Shown piece by piece: positions 16,322-26,236 of a stretch of 64,000 nucleotides of DNA. A model generated the notes under the pieces. That model was given only the letters and a program-made list of their open reading frames with translations. It did not search any database and was not told the DNA's origin. The position numbers were made by a program, and so were the translations under genes. This stretch comes from Nocardioides humi (lineage in GTDB: Bacteria; Actinomycetota; Actinomycetes; Propionibacteriales; Nocardioidaceae): the NCBI RefSeq assembly GCF_006494775.1, contig NZ_CP041146.1, forward strand, positions 4,030,001 to 4,094,000, given 5' to 3'. Within the stretch, counting starts at the first letter, position 1, and each line of letters begins with the position of its first letter.

Positions 16322-17941
16322 ATGTCGTTGCCGGACGCTGCTCCCGACGTGGCCGCGCTGGTCGCGTCCGCCGCCGCCGAGCACCCGGACCGGCTCGCCG
16401 TCGTGGAGGCCGGGGGACGGGGCCTGACCTGGGCCGAGCTGGAGGACGAGGTCGGCCGGATCGCGACCGGCCTGGGCCGCTACGGCGTGCTCGCCGGCAA
16501 CCGGGTCATGCTCGTGCTGGGCAACCGGCTCGAGTTCGTCACGACCTATCTCGGCGTGCTGCGGGCCCAGGCGGTCGCCGTACCCGTCAATCCGGGTTCC
16601 ACGCCCACCGAGCTCGCCGCGATGCTCGTCGACTGCGGGGCCCGGCTCGTGGTCGCCGACGCCGCGACCGCGGGAGCGGTGCGCGAGGCGCTGGCCCGGA
16701 GCGAGGTGGCGACCGCCGCCCGCGACGAGAGCCGCCCGGTCCCGCGACTGCTCCTCGTCGGCGCCGAGGCCGAGGCCGACGAGGGCACGTACGACGACCT
16801 CCGCGCCGAGCCCGCCGTCCCCGTGCCGCCGCTGCCGGACCCGGAGAAGCTCGCGGTCCTGCTCTACACCAGCGGTACGTCGGGCCGCCCCCGCGCCGCG
16901 ATGCTCACCCACCGCGCGCTGCTGGCCAATGTCGACCAGGTCGCCGCCGTCGAGCCGCCGATGATGCACTCCGACGACGTCGTGCTCGGCGTCCTGCCGC
17001 TCTTCCACGTCTACGGCCTCGGCGCGGTGCTCGGCGGGGTGATCCGGCACCGCGCCAAGCTGGTGCTCGCCGAGCGGTTCGACCCCGAGGGCACGCTCGA
17101 CCTGATCGAGGACGAGGCGTGCAGCGTCGTGCCCGTCGCGCCGCCGGTGTTCCCGGCCTGGCGGGGCGTCGACGCCCTGGCCGAGCGGCTCGGCCCGGTC
17201 CGGATGATCCTGTCCGGCTCCGCGCCCCTGGCGGCCGAGACGGTCGAGGAGTTCGGCGCGCTGGCGAAGGTCCCGATCCACCAGGGCTACGGCCTCACCG
17301 AGGCCTCGCCGGTCGTCACCAGCACGCTGCGCTCCGGCGAGATCAAGCCCGGCTCCGTCGGCGCGGCCCTCGACGGCATCGACATCCGCCTGGTCGACGA
17401 GGAGGGCGAGCCGCTGGAGGCGGCCGCCGCCGACGACCCCGGCGAGATCCAGATCCGGGGCCGCAACCTGTTCAGCGGCTACTGGCCCGACGGGCAGGAC
17501 GGTCCCGGCGACGACGGCTGGTGGTCGACCGGCGACGTGGGCTTCCTCGACGCCGACGGCGACCTGTTCCTCGTCGACCGGGTCAAGGAGCTGGTCATCG
17601 TCTCCGGCTTCAACGTCTACCCGACCGAGGTCGAGGCCGTCCTCGAGGACGTCGACGGCGTGCGCCAGGCGGCCGTCCTGGGCGTGCCGGACGAGCAGAC
17701 CGGCGAGGCGGTCGTCGCGTACGTCGTCCCCGACGACGAGACCACCGGGAGCGCGGACGAGGGGGTCGCGACGGCGCTCCGGGCGGCGGTCCGCGCGGCG
17801 GCCGAGGAGCGGCTGGCGCCGTACAAGCGGCCGGTGCGGATCGAGGTCGTCGACACCCTGCCGCGGACCGTCACCGGCAAGATCCGCAAGGGCGTGCTGC
17901 GCGGCGCCGAGCGGCGCAAGGCGCTGGGGATCCTCGAGTGA
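16322..17941 (+). CDS. Acyl-CoA synthetase / AMP-dependent ligase (FadD-like)
   Basis: 539 aa ANL-superfamily enzyme. P-loop-like motif [18 protein letters not shown] near residue 178; A5 motif [13 protein letters not shown]7 [19 protein letters not shown]; hinge and A10 lysine [12 protein letters not shown]. It activates a carboxylic acid, probably a fatty acid, to the CoA ester. TAGGAT at 16310-16315 is 6 nt before ATG, so the transcript is likely leaderless. It is divergent from the SerB1-like gene and coupled (GTGA) to the glutaredoxin gene. Confidence 0.94.
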   Translation: MSLPDAAPDVAALVASAAAEHPDRLAVVEAGGRGLTWAELEDEVGRIATGLGRYGVLAGNRVMLVLGNRLEFVTTYLGVLRAQAVAVPVNPGSTPTELAAMLVDCGARLVVADAATAGAVREALARSEVATAARDESRPVPRLLLVGAEAEADEGTYDDLRAEPAVPVPPLPDPEKLAVLLYTSGTSGRPRAAMLTHRALLANVDQVAAVEPPMMHSDDVVLGVLPLFHVYGLGAVLGGVIRHRAKLVLAERFDPEGTLDLIEDEACSVVPVAPPVFPAWRGVDALAERLGPVRMILSGSAPLAAETVEEFGALAKVPIHQGYGLTEASPVVTSTLRSGEIKPGSVGAALDGIDIRLVDEEGEPLEAAAADDPGEIQIRGRNLFSGYWPDGQDGPGDDGWWSTGDVGFLDADGDLFLVDRVKELVIVSGFNVYPTEVEAVLEDVDGVRQAAVLGVPDEQTGEAVVAYVVPDDETTGSADEGVATALRAAVRAAAEERLAPYKRPVRIEVVDTLPRTVTGKIRKGVLRGAERRKALGILE

Positions 17942-18183
17942 GCCGGGCGCCCCGGATCACCCTCTACAGCCGCCCCGGCTGCCATCTGTGCGACGACGCG
18001 CGCGCGGTGATCGAGGCCGTGTGCGCCGAGCTGGGGGAGAGCTACGAGGAGCTGTCCATCGACGACGACCCCGCACTCGCCGACCGGTTCGCCGAGGAGA
18101 TCCCGGTGACCTTCGTCGACGGGCGGCAGCACGACTTCTGGCGGGTGAGCCCCGACCGGCTGCGTGCGGCGCTGCGCTCCTGA
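17938..18183 (+). CDS. Glutaredoxin-family protein
   Basis: 81 aa from GTG 17938, overlapping the ligase stop. Thioredoxin-fold: [20 protein letters not shown] has the CHLC redox pair near residue 15, then the cis-Pro motif [10 protein letters not shown]. Homologous by position to Rv0508. A thiol-disulfide role is expected; the partner is unknown. Confidence 0.92.
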   Translation: MSRAPRITLYSRPGCHLCDDARAVIEAVCAELGESYEELSIDDDPALADRFAEEIPVTFVDGRQHDFWRVSPDRLRAALRS

Positions 18184-18237
18184 CGACCGCGGGGTGTGAC
18201 CCATCCGTCGCCGCGCGGAGTTGCGTCCGCGGGCATT

Positions 18238-18266
18238 TTGTTCTCACGTTCACAAACTCCTACAGT
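18238..18266 (+). promoter_or_regulatory. rex promoter with Rex operator
   Basis: TTGTTCTCACGTTCACAA (18238-18255) contains a perfect Rex half-site TTCACAA and a degenerate partner TTGTTCT (consensus TTGTGAA-N4-TTCACAA). It covers a -35 TTGTTC; the -10 TACAGT is 17 nt on (18261-18266). This arrangement fits Rex autoregulation and redox control of the downstream heme genes. Confidence 0.72.
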
Positions 18267-18315
18267 GAACGAGCCGCGCCACTGACGTTCGGCTGCGCGG
18301 CTGGAAAGTGGAGCT

Positions 18316-19005
18316 GTGACCACACGGAGTTCGACGGATGCCGCCCGGGTCATCCCGGAGGCCACGGTCGCCCGCCTGCCCGTCTACCTGCGGGCACTGA
18401 CGGCGCTGGCCGACAGCGGGATCCGCACCTGCTCGAGCGAGGACCTCGCGACGAGTGCGGGCGTCAACAGCGCCAAGCTCCGCAAGGACCTGTCCTACCT
18501 CGGCAGCTACGGCACCCGCGGCGTCGGGTACGACGTCGACTACCTCCGCTACCAGATCGCCCGTGAGATCGGGGTGACCCAGGACTGGCCGGTCGTCGTC
18601 GTCGGCATCGGCAACCTGGGCCACGCGCTCGCCAACTACTCCGGCTTCCGCAGCCGCGGCTTCCGGGTGGTCGCGCTCCTCGACGCCGACCCCGGCCTGG
18701 TCGGGCAGACCGTGGCGGGCGTCGTCGTCCGCCCCTTCGCCGATCTCGAGGAGATCGTCCGCGAGCACGACGTCGCGATCGGCGTGATCGCCACCCCGGC
18801 GGTCGCCGCGCAGGACGTCGCCGACCGGATGGTCGCGATCGGGATCACCAGCATCCTCAACTTCGCGCCCGCCGTGCTGGCGGTGCCCGAGGGCGTCGAC
18901 GTGCGCAAGGTCGACCTGTCCATCGAGCTGCAGATCCTCGCCTACCACGAGCAGCGCAAGGCCAACGGTTCCGGCGTCGCGCCCGCCGACGGAGGTGCCG
19001 CATGA
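18316..19005 (+). CDS. rex: Redox-sensing transcriptional repressor Rex
   Basis: 229 aa. The N-terminal winged helix (residues 15-80, LPVYLRALTALADSG, SAKLRKDLSYLGSYGTRGVG) is followed by a Rossmann domain VVVVGIGNLGHALANY that senses NADH/NAD+, and a C-terminal domain-swapped helix (LSIELQILAYHEQ). GTG start at 18316 after GGAG. The stop overlaps hemA (ATGA). As in Streptomyces, Rex would repress respiratory and heme genes at low NADH and release them when NADH rises. Confidence 0.96.
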   Translation: MTTRSSTDAARVIPEATVARLPVYLRALTALADSGIRTCSSEDLATSAGVNSAKLRKDLSYLGSYGTRGVGYDVDYLRYQIAREIGVTQDWPVVVVGIGNLGHALANYSGFRSRGFRVVALLDADPGLVGQTVAGVVVRPFADLEEIVREHDVAIGVIATPAVAAQDVADRMVAIGITSILNFAPAVLAVPEGVDVRKVDLSIELQILAYHEQRKANGSGVAPADGGAA

Positions 19006-20309
19006 GCGTCCTGGTGGTGGGCATCTCCCACAACTCCGCGCCGGTCTCCCTGCTCGAGCGGGTCGCGCTCGACCGCGACGGCGTGCACAAGCTGATCGCC
19101 GATGCCGCGTCGTGCGAGCACGTCAGCGAGGCGACGGTCATCGCGACCTGCAACCGGCTCGAGATCTACACCGAGGTCGAGCGCTTCCACGGCAGCATCG
19201 AGCAGATCTCCCGGCTCCTCGTCGACCGCGCCGGCGAGTCGACGGAGGCGATGCTCCCGCACCTCTACGTCCACTACGACGACGGCGCGATCTCCCACCT
19301 CTTCCAGGTCGCCGCCGGCCTCGACTCGATGGCGGTCGGAGAGGGCCAGATCCTCGGCCAGACCCGCGAGGCGCTGCGCCGCGGCCAGGAGCTCGGCACC
19401 GTCGGCCCGGCGCTCAACATGCTGTTCCAGCAGGCCCTCCGGGTCGGCAAGCGCACCCGTGCCGAGACCGACATCGACCAGGTCGCCCCCACCCTGGTGA
19501 GCGCGGCGCTCGACGAGACCGCGAAGGTCGTCGGCCCGGTCGAGGACAAGTACGTCGTCGTGGTCGGCGCCGGCGCGATGGCGGGCCTCGCCAGCGCGAC
19601 CGCCGGCCGCCTCGGCGCCGGGCACCTGTCGATCGTCAACCGTTCGGTCGAGCGCGCGGTCCGGCTGGCGGTGCAGAACTCCGGCGAGGCGGTCCGGCTG
19701 GCCGACCTCGGCGAGGAGCTCGCGCGCGCCGACATCGTGATCAGCTGCACCGGCTCCTCGGGCACCCTCATCGACCGGGCGCTGCTGTCCCGCGTCCGGG
19801 CCGGCGTCGACCGGCCGCTCGCGCTGATCGACCTCGCGCTGCCCCACGACGTCGCCCCCGACGTCGCCGAGCTGCCGGGCGTGCGCCTGGTCGGCCTGGC
19901 CGAGCTCGCCGAGCTGCTCCACGGCGGCGCCACCGGCCGCGAGGTCCAGGAGGTGCGCCGGATCCTCGGCGAGGAGGTCACCGCCTTCCTCGCCGCCCGC
20001 CGCCAGGCCAGCGTCACCCCGACCGTCGTCGCGCTCCGCTCGATGGCCACCGCCGTCGTCGACGCCGAGATGACCCGGCTCGAGGGCCGGCTGCCGGACC
20101 TCGACGAGACGACCCGCGACGAGATCCGGCACACCGTCCGCCGGGTGGCCGACAAGCTCCTCCACGAGCCGACCGTCCGGGTCAAGGAGCTCGCCAACGA
20201 GCAGGGCGCGGTCTCGTACGCCGCCGCGCTGGCCGAGCTCTTCGCGCTCGACCCCGACGCGGTCGACGCCGTGACCCGCCCCGTCGTCAGCGAGGAGGGC
20301 CTGTCATGA
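19002..20309 (+). CDS. hemA: Glutamyl-tRNA reductase
   Basis: 435 aa. NADPH-dependent reduction of Glu-tRNA to glutamate-1-semialdehyde, first committed step of C5 heme synthesis. Catalytic Cys in ATCNRLEIYTEV near residue 50; GEGQILGQTREAL; NADPH domain VVVGAGAMAGLASATAGRLG; C-terminal dimerisation helices. Fully normal length. Coupled to rex upstream and hemC downstream by 4-nt overlaps. Confidence 0.97.
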   Translation: MSVLVVGISHNSAPVSLLERVALDRDGVHKLIADAASCEHVSEATVIATCNRLEIYTEVERFHGSIEQISRLLVDRAGESTEAMLPHLYVHYDDGAISHLFQVAAGLDSMAVGEGQILGQTREALRRGQELGTVGPALNMLFQQALRVGKRTRAETDIDQVAPTLVSAALDETAKVVGPVEDKYVVVVGAGAMAGLASATAGRLGAGHLSIVNRSVERAVRLAVQNSGEAVRLADLGEELARADIVISCTGSSGTLIDRALLSRVRAGVDRPLALIDLALPHDVAPDVAELPGVRLVGLAELAELLHGGATGREVQEVRRILGEEVTAFLAARRQASVTPTVVALRSMATAVVDAEMTRLEGRLPDLDETTRDEIRHTVRRVADKLLHEPTVRVKELANEQGAVSYAAALAELFALDPDAVDAVTRPVVSEEGLS

Positions 20310-21314
20310 CGACCCTGCGCATCGGCACCCGCCGCAGCGCCCTCGCGACCACCCAGTCCGGCCACGTCGCCGCGGCTCTCGAGGACCGCGGCGTCGCCAC
20401 CGCGCTGGTCGAGATCACCACCGACGGCGACCGCAGCCAGGCCACGGACACCCCGCTCGCGGGGGTCCCGTCCACCGGCGTGTTCGTCAGCGCCCTGCGC
20501 GACGCGCTGCTCGCCGGCGAGGTCGACGTCGCCGTGCACTCCCTCAAGGACCTGCCGACGTACGCCGCCGAGGGGATCGCGCTGGCCGCCGTGCCCCCGC
20601 GTGAGGATCCCCGCGACGTCGTCGTCGCCCGCGACGGACTCACCCTCGGCGAGCTGCCGCAGGGCAGCCGGGTCGCCACCGGATCCCCCGCCGGGTCGCC
20701 CAGATCGAGGCGCTCGGCCTCGGCGTCGACCTGGTCGGCGTACGCGGCAACGTCGACACCCGGATCGGCCGCGTCCGCGAGGGCCGCTACGACGCCGTCG
20801 TGCTCGCCCGCGCCGGCCTGGCCCGGCTCGGCCGGCTCGACGAGGTCACCGAGGTGCTCGACCCGCTGCAGGTGCTCCCGGCCCCGGCCAGGGCGCTCTG
20901 GCCGTCGAGTGCCGCGCCGACGACAGCGCCACCCTCGGCCTGCTCGCCCAGCTCGACGACCCCGGCACCCGCGCCGCCGTCACCGCCGAGCGCACGCTGA
21001 TGGCCACGCTCGAGGGCGGCTGCGCCGCGCCGATCGGTGCGCTCGCCGAGGTCGCCGAGGGCGACGACGGCCCCGAGCTGTGGCTGCGGGCGGTCGTGCT
21101 GTCCGAGGACGGCGCCCTCGCCGTACGCCGCTCCGCATCGGCCGCGCTCGGCCCCGAGCCCGCGTCCTGGCCCGCCGACGCCGCCAAGCTCGGCGGCGAC
21201 CTCGGCGCCGAGATGCTGGCCGACGGCGCCGACGAGCTGATGGCCCGGCCGAACCGCTCCCCCGACCCGAACTCCCACCCGTCCGCACGATCTGCAGAGG
21301 TGCCCAACCCATGA
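20306..21314 (+). CDS. hemC: Porphobilinogen deaminase (hydroxymethylbilane synthase), frame broken twice
   Basis: Polymerises four porphobilinogens. The N-terminus [37 protein letters not shown] and the cofactor-binding Cys in [15 protein letters not shown] are intact. The reading frame breaks at the C run 20685-20689 and again at 20882-20885. Adding one C at each place restores the conserved [10 protein letters not shown] stretch and [11 protein letters not shown]. As the enzyme is essential and both losses are in C runs, sequence error is the likely cause. It overlaps hemA and the next gene by 4 nt. The corrected length is about 336 aa. Confidence 0.9.
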
Positions 21315-22981
21315 CGCGAGCCACCGCAGCCAAGAAGGCTGCCCCGACTCCCGCCGCCCAGGTCCAGCCCGGAGGCCCCGGCTTCACCGCCTTCGTCGGC
21401 ACCGGCCCCGGTGACCCCGACCTGCTGACCGTGCGCGCCGTCAGGCTGATCCAGGACGCCGACGTGGTCATCACCGAGGAGCCCGGTCACGCCGACCTGG
21501 TCGCGGTGGTGCGCGCCCGCGCCGAGCAGGTCGGCGACGAGCCGGCCGCGGAGCCGGAGATCATCGACGGCGGCTTCGGCGAGGACGGCCAGCCGCTCAC
21601 CCACGCCGCCCGCGCCAAGGTCGTCGTCAAGCAGGCCAAGCGCGGCGTGCGCGTCGTCCGCCTGCTCGGCGGCGACCCCTTCCTGTACGCCTCCGGGCCG
21701 GAGGAGGCCCAGGCGGTCGCCAAGGCGAACCTCGCGTTCGAGGTCGTGCCGGGCGTCTCCTCGGTCGGCGCGGTCCCGGCGTACGCCGGCATCCCGCTCA
21801 CCACCAAGGACCACCGCGAGATGGCCGTGGTCACCTGCGGCGAGAAGGTCGACTGGAAGCGGTACGCCGACACCCCGACCCTGGTCCTGCTCTCGGCCGT
21901 CGGCCAGATCGGCGACATCGCCAAGCAGCTGATCGCGCTCGGCCGCTCGCCGGAGACGCCGGTCGCGATGACCCGGGTCGGCACCACCACCGAGCAGCAG
22001 ACGGTCACCTCCACCCTGGAGCGGATCGCCGCCGACGCCCGGGCCGCCCGGATCGCCCCGCCGGCGATCACCGTCGTCGGCGCCGTCGTCGACCTGCGCG
22101 AGAAGCTGTCGTGGTTCGAGACCAAGCCGCTGTTCGGCTGGCGGGTGCTGGTGCCGCGCACCAAGGAGCAGTCCGCGTCGCTGTCGAACCGGATCCGTGA
22201 GTTCGGCGGTGTCCCGGAGGAGGTCCCGACGATCTCGGTCGAGCCGCCGCGCAACCCCCAGCAGATGGACAAGGCCGTGCGCGGCCTGGTCGAGGGCCGC
22301 TACGAGTGGATCGCGTTCACCTCGGTGAACGCCGTGAAGGCGGTCCGCGAGAAGTTCGAGGAGTACGGCCTCGACGCCCGCGCCTTCTCCGGCCTCAAGA
22401 TCGCCGCGGTCGGAGAGAAGACCGCCGCCGCGATCGCCGCCTGGGGCCTGCGCGCCGACCTCGTCCCGTCGGGCGAGCAGTCGGCCGCGGGACTGCTGGA
22501 GGACTGGCCGGAGTACGACGAGCAGCTCGACCCGATCAACCGGGTCTTCCTGCCGCGCGCCGACATCGCCACCGAGAACCTCGTCGCCGGCCTGATCGAC
22601 CTCGGCTGGGAGTGCGACGACGTCACCGCCTACCGCACGGTGCGCGCCGCGCCGCCGCCGGCGCCGACCCGCGACGCGATCAAGACCGGCAAGTTCGACG
22701 CGGTCGTGTTCACGTCGTCCTCGACCGTGCGCAACCTGGTCGGCATCGCCGGCAAGCCGCACCCGTCCACGATCATCGCGGTGATCGGGCCCGCCACGGC
22801 CAAGACCGCCGAGGAGCACGGCCTGCGCGTCGACGTACTGGCCCCCAAGCCGGACGTCGAGCTGCTCGTCGAGGCCCTCGCCGGCTTCGGCGCCAGCCGC
22901 CGGGCGGCGATGGTCGAGGCCGGCGAGCCGGTCACCAAGCCGAGCGACCGCAAGCCCTCCGCCCGCCGTCGCAAGGCCTGA
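21311..22981 (+). CDS. Fused uroporphyrinogen-III C-methyltransferase / uroporphyrinogen-III synthase
   Basis: 556 aa. Residues 1-25 are a basic Ala/Pro-rich leader. Residues 25-270 are a SUMT (CobA-like) domain: FVGTGPGDPDLLTVRA, VVRLLGGDPFLYASGPEEA, VPGVSSVGAVPAYAGIPLT. Residues 275-530 are HemD: VLVPRTKEQSASLSNRI, WIAFTSVNAVKAV, AVVFTSSSTVRNLVG, VIGPATAKTAEEHG. The C-terminus is Lys/Arg-rich. One polypeptide therefore closes the tetrapyrrole ring and can methylate it toward siroheme or cobalamin, as in Rv0511. Coupled to hemC. Confidence 0.95.
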   Translation: MTRATAAKKAAPTPAAQVQPGGPGFTAFVGTGPGDPDLLTVRAVRLIQDADVVITEEPGHADLVAVVRARAEQVGDEPAAEPEIIDGGFGEDGQPLTHAARAKVVVKQAKRGVRVVRLLGGDPFLYASGPEEAQAVAKANLAFEVVPGVSSVGAVPAYAGIPLTTKDHREMAVVTCGEKVDWKRYADTPTLVLLSAVGQIGDIAKQLIALGRSPETPVAMTRVGTTTEQQTVTSTLERIAADARAARIAPPAITVVGAVVDLREKLSWFETKPLFGWRVLVPRTKEQSASLSNRIREFGGVPEEVPTISVEPPRNPQQMDKAVRGLVEGRYEWIAFTSVNAVKAVREKFEEYGLDARAFSGLKIAAVGEKTAAAIAAWGLRADLVPSGEQSAAGLLEDWPEYDEQLDPINRVFLPRADIATENLVAGLIDLGWECDDVTAYRTVRAAPPPAPTRDAIKTGKFDAVVFTSSSTVRNLVGIAGKPHPSTIIAVIGPATAKTAEEHGLRVDVLAPKPDVELLVEALAGFGASRRAAMVEAGEPVTKPSDRKPSARRRKA

Positions 22982-23007
22982 CCCGGCGCATCCTGACCCC
23001 GAAAACT

Positions 23008-23062
23008 CGCCGACCCGGCGCATCCTTACCTCGAGAGAAGGTAAGGATGCGCCGGGTCGGCG
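23008..23062. terminator. 24-bp perfect stem hairpin behind the hemC-hemD operon
   Basis: Arms 23008-23031 and 23039-23062 are perfectly complementary with a 7-nt loop (CGAGAGA). A partial direct copy of the left arm (GACCCGGCGCATCCT) precedes it at about 22980-22994, and GACCC...AACTC / GAGTTT...GGGTC extends the symmetry outward. It sits 27 bp after the stop, where a terminator is expected, but arm length is unusually long. Confidence 0.6.
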
Positions 23063-23092
23063 TATTTGCGAGGTGAGTTTGTGCCGGGTCGT

Positions 23093-23121
23093 GCAACCTG
23101 ATCGCGTGGTCACTGCGTTGG
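23093..23121 (+). promoter_or_regulatory. Possible ECF promoter of the SigE-family operon
   Basis: GCAACC (23093-23098), 17 nt, CGTTGG (23116-23121), 23 nt before the ATG of the sigma gene. The -10 equals that before the RsbN-like gene; the -35 differs from CGTAAC at two positions, so this is the weakest of the three BldN-type candidates. Confidence 0.45.
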
Positions 23122-23144
23122 GTGCGTCATGGAGCGGATGACCG

Positions 23145-23666
23145 ATGCGTGACGAGGACGAGTTCGTCGCCTTCGCCCAGGGGGCGCGGGACCGGCTGCG
23201 CCGGACGGCGTACCTGCTGTGCGGCGACTGGGACCGGGCGGCGGATCACGTCCAGGAGGCGCTGATCCGGGTGTACGTCGCGTGGCCGCGGCTGACCCGG
23301 GCCGGCCGCGAGTACGCCTACGCCCGCAGGGCGCTGGTGAGCGTCGTGCTCGACCACGCCCGGCGGCGGTCGAGCACGGAGCTGGTCGTGGAGGCCGATC
23401 CCCAGCGACCGGCCGAGCTCGACGTCGCCGAGCTGGTGAGCGCCCGCGCGACGCTGCTGCAGGTGATGACCGAGCTGCCGCCGCGGCAGCGGGCGTGCGT
23501 GGTGCTGCGGTACTTCGACGACCTCAGCGTCGCCGACACGGCCCGGGCGCTGGGCTGCAGCGAGGGCACCGTCAAGAGCCAGACCGCGCGTGCGCTGGAC
23601 CGGCTCCGCTCCGTGTTCGAGGACTCGTCGCTCGGCGAGCTGACCCTGGGAGCCGGAAAGTGGTGA
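23145..23666 (+). CDS. SigE-family (SACP type) ECF sigma factor
   Basis: 173 aa. Region 2: EDEFVAFAQGARDRLRRTAY, WDRAADHVQEALIRVYVAWP. Region 4: LPPRQRACVVLRYFDDLSV, ARALGCSEGTVKSQTARALD. Belongs to the actinobacterial SigE-family group that lacks a classic zinc anti-sigma and is usually followed by a membrane protein gene. Here the membrane protein starts 4 bp after the stop, so it is probably its regulator. Inserted within the otherwise conserved heme block. Confidence 0.92.
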   Translation: MRDEDEFVAFAQGARDRLRRTAYLLCGDWDRAADHVQEALIRVYVAWPRLTRAGREYAYARRALVSVVLDHARRRSSTELVVEADPQRPAELDVAELVSARATLLQVMTELPPRQRACVVLRYFDDLSVADTARALGCSEGTVKSQTARALDRLRSVFEDSSLGELTLGAGKW

Positions 23667-23670
23667 CGAC

Positions 23671-25014
23671 ATGGTGAACGAGATGCGTGCCCTGCTGCGC
23701 GAGGCTGCGGAGACCCCGCCCGCCGACGACATCGACCTGGCGGCCGTGCTGGCGGGCGGCCGCCGGCAGGTACGACGACGCCGGGCCCGGTTCGCCGGGG
23801 GACTGGCCGCGGCCGTGGTCGGCGTGGTCGGCGTCGCCACCGCCGGGGTGCTCGCCGGGCAGACCGACGCGGGCCGGGACGCCGCGGCGGGCGGCGTACC
23901 TCGTCCCGACGGGCCGGTGATCGGGCTCGCCGACGCCGACCGGGCCCAGGAGGGCGTCGACTACGACGTGCTGGCGCAGTACACCAACGAGGACCTGGAG
24001 TCCGCCAACGGCCAGTACTACGACGGGGTCACCGACGACGGGCTGATCCTGTTCCGCGACGGCCCCCACGGCGTCGAGAACACGGTCCGCTACGCGCTGC
24101 TCGACCCGGCCACCGGCGACAAGGACTGGCTGCCGTCGCTCGACGAGCAGGGGCAGCTGAGGCCGGCGGTGCTCGGGACCGACCGGATCGTGCTGCTCGG
24201 CGCGCGGGGCGAGTCGGGGGACGGGGTCCGGGCGTCGGTCTACGACCGCGGGACCCGCGCCTGGTCGACGCTCGAGTGGCCGGGGCTGCCCGCGGGCGCC
24301 GACCTGTTCCAGGCCGAGCCCGGCCCGGGCGGACGGATGTACGTCGGCGTGCCGGCCACAGTGGGCTCCCCGCCGCCCGGCGGCTGGCCCACCGGACCCG
24401 ACGGCGAGGCGGACGACGCCGGCGCCGAGGGGGAGACCTACGACCTGTGGTCGGTGTCGCTGACCGACCCGGCCGACGTACGCGACGAGGGGCTGCGGGT
24501 CGGCGACGTCGCCTTCACCGACGACGCGATGGTGTGGACCGACGCCACCAACGGACGGGGCGGCCGGGTGCACGTCCGCGACCTCGCCACCGGCGCCGAG
24601 CACGACTTCGACCCGCACTCGGGGGAGCGGTGCAACCTGCTCGGCTTCGGCGTGGTGGACGACCGGATCGTGCTCAGCCAGTACTGCGGCACCTACGCCG
24701 ACGGCCGCGACGACCGGGTCCAGGTGCTGACGACCGACGGCGAGCCGGTCACCACCATCCAGGGCGACGGCATCGACGGCTGGGTGACCGGCGGCGTGGT
24801 GCAGGTGACCTCGTACCAGCCGGAGCGCGCCGGGACCTATGTCTACGAGCCCGGCAGCGGCCGGTTCGTCCGGGTCACCGACGGTGTCTCGTCGTGGGCG
24901 GTCGGCGGGCCGAGCCCCGACGGCTACCTGCTCTGGGACACGCCGTACGGCGAGCGGACCGACGCGCGGGGACTGGTCCCCGGCGCCACCCAGTGGCTGG
25001 CCAGGTGGCGCTGA
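23671..25014 (+). CDS. Single-pass membrane protein with beta-propeller-like exterior; possible sigma regulator
   Basis: 447 aa. A short cytoplasmic N-terminus ([20 protein letters not shown]) is followed by a basic stretch ([11 protein letters not shown]) and one transmembrane helix ([22 protein letters not shown], about 43-64). The exterior of about 370 residues has repeating blades with [37 protein letters not shown], suggesting WD40/propeller-like folding. Co-transcribed with the SigE-family sigma gene. An anti-sigma or sensor role is inferred from position; no known domain is recognised. Confidence 0.8.
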   Translation: MVNEMRALLREAAETPPADDIDLAAVLAGGRRQVRRRRARFAGGLAAAVVGVVGVATAGVLAGQTDAGRDAAAGGVPRPDGPVIGLADADRAQEGVDYDVLAQYTNEDLESANGQYYDGVTDDGLILFRDGPHGVENTVRYALLDPATGDKDWLPSLDEQGQLRPAVLGTDRIVLLGARGESGDGVRASVYDRGTRAWSTLEWPGLPAGADLFQAEPGPGGRMYVGVPATVGSPPPGGWPTGPDGEADDAGAEGETYDLWSVSLTDPADVRDEGLRVGDVAFTDDAMVWTDATNGRGGRVHVRDLATGAEHDFDPHSGERCNLLGFGVVDDRIVLSQYCGTYADGRDDRVQVLTTDGEPVTTIQGDGIDGWVTGGVVQVTSYQPERAGTYVYEPGSGRFVRVTDGVSSWAVGGPSPDGYLLWDTPYGERTDARGLVPGATQWLARWR

Positions 25015-25037
25015 CGCCCCTGCGCGACAATGGAGGG

Positions 25038-26030
25038 ATGAGCGAGATCCAGCGCCCGGTGATCCGTCCCCGACGTCTGCGGACCACGGCCGCGATGCGC
25101 GACCTGGTCGCGGAGACGACGCTGCGGCCGAGCCAGCTGGTGCTGCCGGCGTTCGTCCGCGAGGGCGCCGCCGAGCCGACGCCGATCGGCTCGATGCCGG
25201 GCGTCGTGCAGCACACCCGCGACTCGCTGCGGAAGGCGGCGGTCGAGGCGGCGGAGGCGGGGCTGCGCGGGATCATGCTGTTCGGCGTACCGGAGAGCAA
25301 GGACGCGACCGGCTCCGGCGCCACCGACCCCGACGGCATCCTCAACGTCGCGATCGCCGACGTCGTGGCCGAGGTCGGCGACGCGCTGGTCGTGATGGGC
25401 GACCTGTGCCTCGACGAGTTCACCGACCACGGCCACTGCGGGGTGCTCGACGCCACCGGCCGGGTCGACAACGACGCCACCCTGGAGCGGTACGCCGACA
25501 TGGCGGTCGTGCAGGCACGGGCGGGCGCCGGCCTGGTCGGCCCCAGCGGCATGATGGACGGCCAGGTCGCGGTGATCCGGGCCGCCCTCGACGGAGCCGG
25601 GTTCACCGACACCGGGATCCTGGCGTACTCCGCGAAGTACGCCTCCGCCTTCTTCGGCCCGTTCCGCGAGGCCGTGGACAGCTCGCTGCAGGGCGACCGG
25701 CGCACCTACCAGCAGGACGGCCGCCGCAACGCGGGCGAGGGCGTGCGGGAGGCGCTGCTCGACATCGAGGAGGGGGCGGACATCGTCATGGTGAAGCCGG
25801 CCCTGGCCTATCTCGACGTGCTGCGCCGGGTGGCCGACGCCGCCGGCGCGCTCGGGGTGCCCACCGCGGCGTACAACATCTCGGGGGAGTACTCCATGCT
25901 CGAGGCCGCCGCCGCCCACGGCTGGATCGAGCGCGAGCCCGCCATCCTCGAGACGCTCACCTCGATCCACCGCGCCGGCGCCGACGTCATCCTCACCTAC
26001 TGGGCAACCGAGGTGGCCCGGCTGCTCTGA
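25038..26030 (+). CDS. hemB: Delta-aminolevulinic acid dehydratase (porphobilinogen synthase)
   Basis: 330 aa. Condenses two 5-aminolevulinates. Active-site lysines in [17 protein letters not shown] (near residue 205) and [14 protein letters not shown] (near residue 255); metal-site region [18 protein letters not shown] retains Cys, Cys, Asp. Full length. GACAAT at 25026-25031 is 6 nt before ATG, with GGAGGG occupying the gap, so either leaderless or very short-leader translation. Separated from hemD by the sigma insertion, but near it as in Rv0512. Confidence 0.97.
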   Translation: MSEIQRPVIRPRRLRTTAAMRDLVAETTLRPSQLVLPAFVREGAAEPTPIGSMPGVVQHTRDSLRKAAVEAAEAGLRGIMLFGVPESKDATGSGATDPDGILNVAIADVVAEVGDALVVMGDLCLDEFTDHGHCGVLDATGRVDNDATLERYADMAVVQARAGAGLVGPSGMMDGQVAVIRAALDGAGFTDTGILAYSAKYASAFFGPFREAVDSSLQGDRRTYQQDGRRNAGEGVREALLDIEEGADIVMVKPALAYLDVLRRVADAAGALGVPTAAYNISGEYSMLEAAAAHGWIEREPAILETLTSIHRAGADVILTYWATEVARLL

Positions 26031-26032
26031 TC

Positions 26033-26124
26033 TGGCCGAGCGTGTCGCCTATCGAAGGCTGCGCACGGACCCTCCGGGCCCATGCTTGCCTCCGATGCGC
26101 TTCGCGCGGGCGACACGCTGCCGG
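26033..26124. repeat. Palindromic miniature element related to the proline dehydrogenase insert
   Basis: AGCGTGTCGCC (26039-26049) is perfectly inverted as GGCGACACGCT (26109-26119), with further pairing of CGAAG/CTTCG inside. The outer sequence TCTGGCCGAGCGTGTC and CGCTGCCGGC matches the ends of the 81-bp proline dehydrogenase insert (15 of 16 and 10 of 10), and GCTTGCCTCC in the middle resembles GCTTGCTTCC there. It begins just after the hemB stop. Confidence 0.65.
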
Positions 26125-26175
26125 CCCCGCGGTCGAGGCAGGCGCGGTGACAGGCCGTCTGGCGGCCCAGGACGC

Positions 26176-26220
26176 GCGTGAGCCCCGGACCTTGGGGGGA
26201 TCGAGGTCCGGGGCTCACGC
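26176..26220. terminator. Bidirectional terminator between hemB and the transglycosylase gene
   Basis: Perfect 17-bp inverted repeat GCGTGAGCCCCGGACCT (26176-26192) with an 11-nt loop, between convergent genes. GC-rich, no strong T tract on either side. Confidence 0.75.
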
Positions 26221-26236
26221 GGGTCGTGCGGGATGG

